Assembly: GCF_900215435.1 (NCBI RefSeq)
Contig: NZ_OCMY01000001.1
Coordinates: 2,604,001-2,668,000 of the forward strand
Reading direction: 5' to 3'
Length of the DNA stretch: 64,000 bases
Source of the DNA: Candidatus Pantoea floridensis
Lineage (GTDB): Bacteria > Pseudomonadota > Gammaproteobacteria > Enterobacterales > Enterobacteriaceae
In this document: positions 61,551 to 64,000 of the stretch, piece by piece
How positions within the stretch are numbered: the stretch's first letter is position 1
How the letters are laid out: every line of letters starts with the position of its first letter
Translations under genes and position numbers: made by a program
Notes under the pieces: model-generated
Told to the model about the DNA's origin: nothing
The model's input: the letters and a program-made list of their open reading frames with translations, nothing else
Database searches by the model: none

Positions 61551-62240
61551 ATGAGCAATCCACCGAAGAATCTCTTCATATTGGAGCCGGTGTACGATTT
61601 ATCCGGTCAGGTGATTGCCCGAGAGTTGTTAACGCGTTTTATCGATGACGCAGAGATCAATAATAAGCGTAACCCCAAAAGGGATGCAGGTTTCTTCAGT
61701 CAGCTTTCTGCTGACGTTAAATGGCAGTTATTCCTCCACCAGATCGAAAAACTTATTCAGCTATACCAGAAAGGGTTTGATCAGATTGTCAGTGTCAATG
61801 TTGATCGCGATATCGTAGCCAGCATTTTTAAAGACGATGAAATACAAGCAAAACTGGCTCAACTGACGCAACTGCGTCTGGAAATATCAACATTTTTCAC
61901 CGCACGTTTTAATAGTGCCGATCTGCTCATTTTAAAAGGTGTTGCGAAAGTGACGCCCGCCCCTTTATGGCTCGATGACTTTGGTCCGGGTTATTCCAAC
62001 CTGAACATGCTCGATAGCGGAATATTTGAAATCGTCAAGATTGACAAAAGTTTTTTTTGGCAATTTGGCGACGGTCGCACCTTTGACATTCTGCTTGGCC
62101 ATCTCAACGACTTATGCAACGGCGTGATCGTTGAGGGTGTTGAAACCCAACACCAGGTCGACCTGCTGTCGCACAAAGCGATTTTAGGCATGCAGGGCTA
62201 TTTCTGGCAGAGCGTCTATCTCGATGATTTTATAGCGTAA
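61551..62240 (+). CDS. EAL-domain protein with variant motifs
   Basis: This 229-residue protein is a lone EAL (cyclic-di-GMP phosphodiesterase) domain without sensor or membrane parts. The residues of the metal and catalytic set are present: Glu25 (in RELLTRF, so the motif reads ELL instead of EAL), Asn83, Glu111, Asp142-Asp143, Lys163, Glu195 and Gln215. Loop 6 reads DDFGPGYSNL instead of DFG(T/S)GYSS. It may be a weak enzyme or a c-di-GMP sensor. ATG 61551 is chosen because AAGGAG lies seven bases upstream; ATG 61497 has none. It is followed by a small ORF and a BapA-type adhesin gene. Confidence 0.8.
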   Translation: MSNPPKNLFILEPVYDLSGQVIARELLTRFIDDAEINNKRNPKRDAGFFSQLSADVKWQLFLHQIEKLIQLYQKGFDQIVSVNVDRDIVASIFKDDEIQAKLAQLTQLRLEISTFFTARFNSADLLILKGVAKVTPAPLWLDDFGPGYSNLNMLDSGIFEIVKIDKSFFWQFGDGRTFDILLGHLNDLCNGVIVEGVETQHQVDLLSHKAILGMQGYFWQSVYLDDFIA

Positions 62241-62285
62241 TTCTGATTGTTGTTGGATGGGTTTTATCCATTGGGAATGTGAAAT

Positions 62286-62465
62286 ATGTCTAAGTCTGGC
62301 CTCCAGGCATTTCATGTCATCTGTGCCCGGCCGGATGAAAATAAAACTATTTATCCCGTGGTGATTTTAAGAAATAAATCCAATCAGTTATCAGGATGGC
62401 GGCTAAGCAAAACTCAACGCGATTTCATCATGAGTTTGTATGAGATCGATCAAGAGAAGAAGTGA
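62286..62465 (+). CDS. Small ORF between EAL gene and adhesin gene
   Basis: This 59-residue open frame has mixed charge, with FHVICARPDENKTIYPVVIL in the first half and SGWRLSKTQRDFIMSLYEID at the end. It starts 45 bp after the EAL gene stop, with GGGAATG upstream, and ends 90 bp before the adhesin start. It has no signal peptide or membrane helix, and I do not recognise the family. The position inside a probable operon and the normal amino acid composition favour a real small protein, perhaps a regulator, but there is no direct support. Confidence 0.45.
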   Translation: MSKSGLQAFHVICARPDENKTIYPVVILRNKSNQLSGWRLSKTQRDFIMSLYEIDQEKK

Positions 62466-62555
62466 ATAATCTTGATGATTATTCGCTGTAAAAGCCGGTA
62501 TCTGCGGATGCCGGGTATTTTTATGGAATGAATATCTGCGCGGGATCTCGATAAC

Positions 62556-64000
62556 ATGAATAATATCTCAGTAACCCCAAAAGGTGGGACGATTGCTTCT
62601 GAGCTGAGTGGTAATCAAGTTAATTTGACCGCTCCGAGTGTAGTTCAGTTGCATCTTAATCAGTCTGATATTAAGTCTTTCACACGCAATGGTAATGATT
62701 TAGTTGTTACAACAAAGTCTGGTGAAGTGCTTGTTATTCATAATTTTTACAGCCCGAATGGCGATAGCGATCTGGTTCTGTTAGACGATCGCGGCGCGAT
62801 GTGGTGGGTTGAAGATCCCGGTACAGAAGGTTTCCATTACGTCTCCATCGATAGCACTGAAGGCCTGTTAGCCGAAAACACCACTAACGACGGCACCATC
62901 GCCGCCTTTGGTATCGGTGGCGCAGCCCTGGCCGGTTTAGGTGCACTGATTGCAGGTGGCGGCGGCGGTGGTGGTGGGGGAAATTCCACGCCGGGCGACA
63001 ATGAGGGTGGCAACAATGGCGGTAATAACGGCGGAAATAATGGGGGTAATAACGGCGGTAACAATGGCGGGGGCGATACCACAGCGCCAGGCGCCATTAG
63101 TGACCTGGCGATCGGTGACAACGTTGGCCCGTATCAGGGCACGATTGGCGCTGGTGCCATTACCGATGACAACACCCCAACCCTGAGTGGCACCGCCGAA
63201 GCGGGTGCGATTGTTAGCGTTTACGATGGCACCACGCTGCTCGGTACCGTTACCGTAGGGGCCGATGGCCGCTGGAGCTTTACCACACCTGCGCTGGCAG
63301 ACGGCCAGCACAGCCTAACGGCAACGGTGACAGACGCTGCCGGTAATACCAGTGCCGCTACAAATCCGGTGGATTTCACCGTTGATACCGTACCCCCCGC
63401 GATTACTGGCGTGAGCGTGGAGAACAATAGCGGCTCTACCGTGCTGCCCGTGACCAACGGCGGCGCAACCAACGACACCACGCCAGTGCTCAGGGGCACG
63501 GCCGAAGCGGGCAGTATTATTACCATTCGTGATGGTGATACCGTGCTTGGCAGCGTTACCGTAGCAAGCAATGGCACATGGAGCTTTACCAGTCCAGCCC
63601 TCGATCAAGGCAGCCACACGCTGAGCATCACCGCCACCGATGCGGCAGGTAATTCCAGCCCCGCTACCACCATCACCTTTACCGTTGATACCGACGCGCC
63701 CGCCGCTGCGACGGGCCTCTCTCTTGGCGATGGTTCGGGCACGATAAATAACGGCGGCACAACGGATGACAGCACGCCAACGCTCAGTGGGATAGGTGAA
63801 GCGGGTGCCACAATCAGCGTGTATGACGGGCAAACGCTGCTCGGCACGGCGGTAGTCGACGCGAATGGCGCCTGGAGCTTCACGACGCCAACATTAAGTA
63901 ACGGCGCTCATAGCTTTACCGTCACCCAAACCGATGCGGCCGGTAACGTTGGCCCGGCTTCTACGGCCTATGGCGTGACCATTCAGGCAGATGCCCCTCC
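62556..64000 (+). CDS. BapA-type giant biofilm adhesin, N-terminal part (3' end outside window)
   Basis: The frame stays open to the window end (481 codons seen). Residues 1-110 are a BapA prefix-like domain (LNQSDIKSFTRNGNDLVVTT, SGEVLVIHNFY, LVLLDDRGAMWWVEDPG). Next come a hydrophobic Ala/Gly stretch, nine glycines and five GGNN units (about 134-172), a flexible linker. From about 175 on there are Ig-like repeats of about 101 residues (303 bp), each with TPTLSGTAEAG, VYDGTTLLGTVTV, WSFTTPALADG, ATDAAGN and FTVDT. This is typical of large RTX/type I-secreted adhesins, which end in a secretion signal and are usually followed by their transporter genes. Confidence 0.85.
   Translation, partial: MNNISVTPKGGTIASELSGNQVNLTAPSVVQLHLNQSDIKSFTRNGNDLVVTTKSGEVLVIHNFYSPNGDSDLVLLDDRGAMWWVEDPGTEGFHYVSIDSTEGLLAENTTNDGTIAAFGIGGAALAGLGALIAGGGGGGGGGNSTPGDNEGGNNGGNNGGNNGGNNGGNNGGGDTTAPGAISDLAIGDNVGPYQGTIGAGAITDDNTPTLSGTAEAGAIVSVYDGTTLLGTVTVGADGRWSFTTPALADGQHSLTATVTDAAGNTSAATNPVDFTVDTVPPAITGVSVENNSGSTVLPVTNGGATNDTTPVLRGTAEAGSIITIRDGDTVLGSVTVASNGTWSFTSPALDQGSHTLSITATDAAGNSSPATTITFTVDTDAPAAATGLSLGDGSGTINNGGTTDDSTPTLSGIGEAGATISVYDGQTLLGTAVVDANGAWSFTTPTLSNGAHSFTVTQTDAAGNVGPASTAYGVTIQADAP

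Noticed and set aside
63001..63070. GGNN-coding tandem repeats seen as a possible microsatellite
   Set aside because: They lie in frame within the adhesin linker and vary at third positions, so they are protein-level repeats rather than a simple DNA repeat.

Overview
The window is a chromosomal segment of a gammaproteobacterium, most likely an Erwiniaceae/Pantoea-type member of the Enterobacterales. The right half keeps the E. coli-like order speC, mltC, yggX, mutY, trmB, yggL, yggN, hemW, rdgB, yggT, yggS, pilT-like yggR, ruvX, yqgE, gshB, rsmE, endA, sprT, galP, metK, speA, with protein lengths close to the E. coli ones. Several members of the E. coli order are missing: nupG between mltC and speC, ansB/yggM, yggU, and speB directly after speA. 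No rRNA, tRNA, CRISPR array, insertion sequence or prophage was seen.

The left half (1 to about 39.4 kb) is accessory. It holds a cut LysR gene and a complete LysR gene. A seven-gene operon follows, with a flavin monooxygenase-like enzyme, two carboxymuconolactone-decarboxylase/AhpD-fold proteins and a complete amino-acid-type ABC importer (2.0-7.6 kb). Next is a five-gene unit of HxlR regulator, HlyD adaptor, DHA2 efflux pump, a FabF-like ketoacyl synthase and a MarR regulator (7.8-12.7 kb). Then come a SnoaL-like protein with a perfect operator palindrome, uxuA, an EvgS/EvgA-type phosphorelay, a diguanylate cyclase, a frameshifted alpha/beta hydrolase and cytoplasmic trehalase treF. After these are qorB with a divergent HxlR regulator, a YghX-like dienelactone hydrolase, a cyanide-insensitive-type cytochrome bd oxidase with a DUF2474 small subunit, a Rob-like regulator, the nfeF/nfeR iron-reductase pair, a SelW-type redoxin and a complete heme uptake operon (TonB receptor, hmuSTUV) behind a Fur-box-like site.

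The right end (60.9-64 kb) leaves the conserved backbone. After speA and its terminator there is an AT-rich spacer. It is followed by a gene for an EAL-domain protein with variant motifs, a 59-codon small ORF, and the start of a giant BapA-type type I-secreted adhesin that runs off the window. This looks like a biofilm adhesin locus with a cyclic-di-GMP component next to it.

Two families of intergenic repeats run through the window. One is a short hairpin, usually in facing pairs joined by CCTAC...GTAGG flanks, found at 13 loci. Its arms differ between copies but stay complementary. The other is a roughly 105-180 bp element with 21-bp terminal inverted repeats (CCCTCACCCTAACCC...), found at four loci. 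Several hairpin copies end in T-runs and probably act as terminators. Other regulatory sites that can be read are a consensus GalR/GalS operator and a CRP site before galP, the Fur-like site before the heme receptor, and nested palindromes between qorB and its HxlR neighbour. A promoter and Shine-Dalgarno arrangement suggests that treF starts at an ATT codon.
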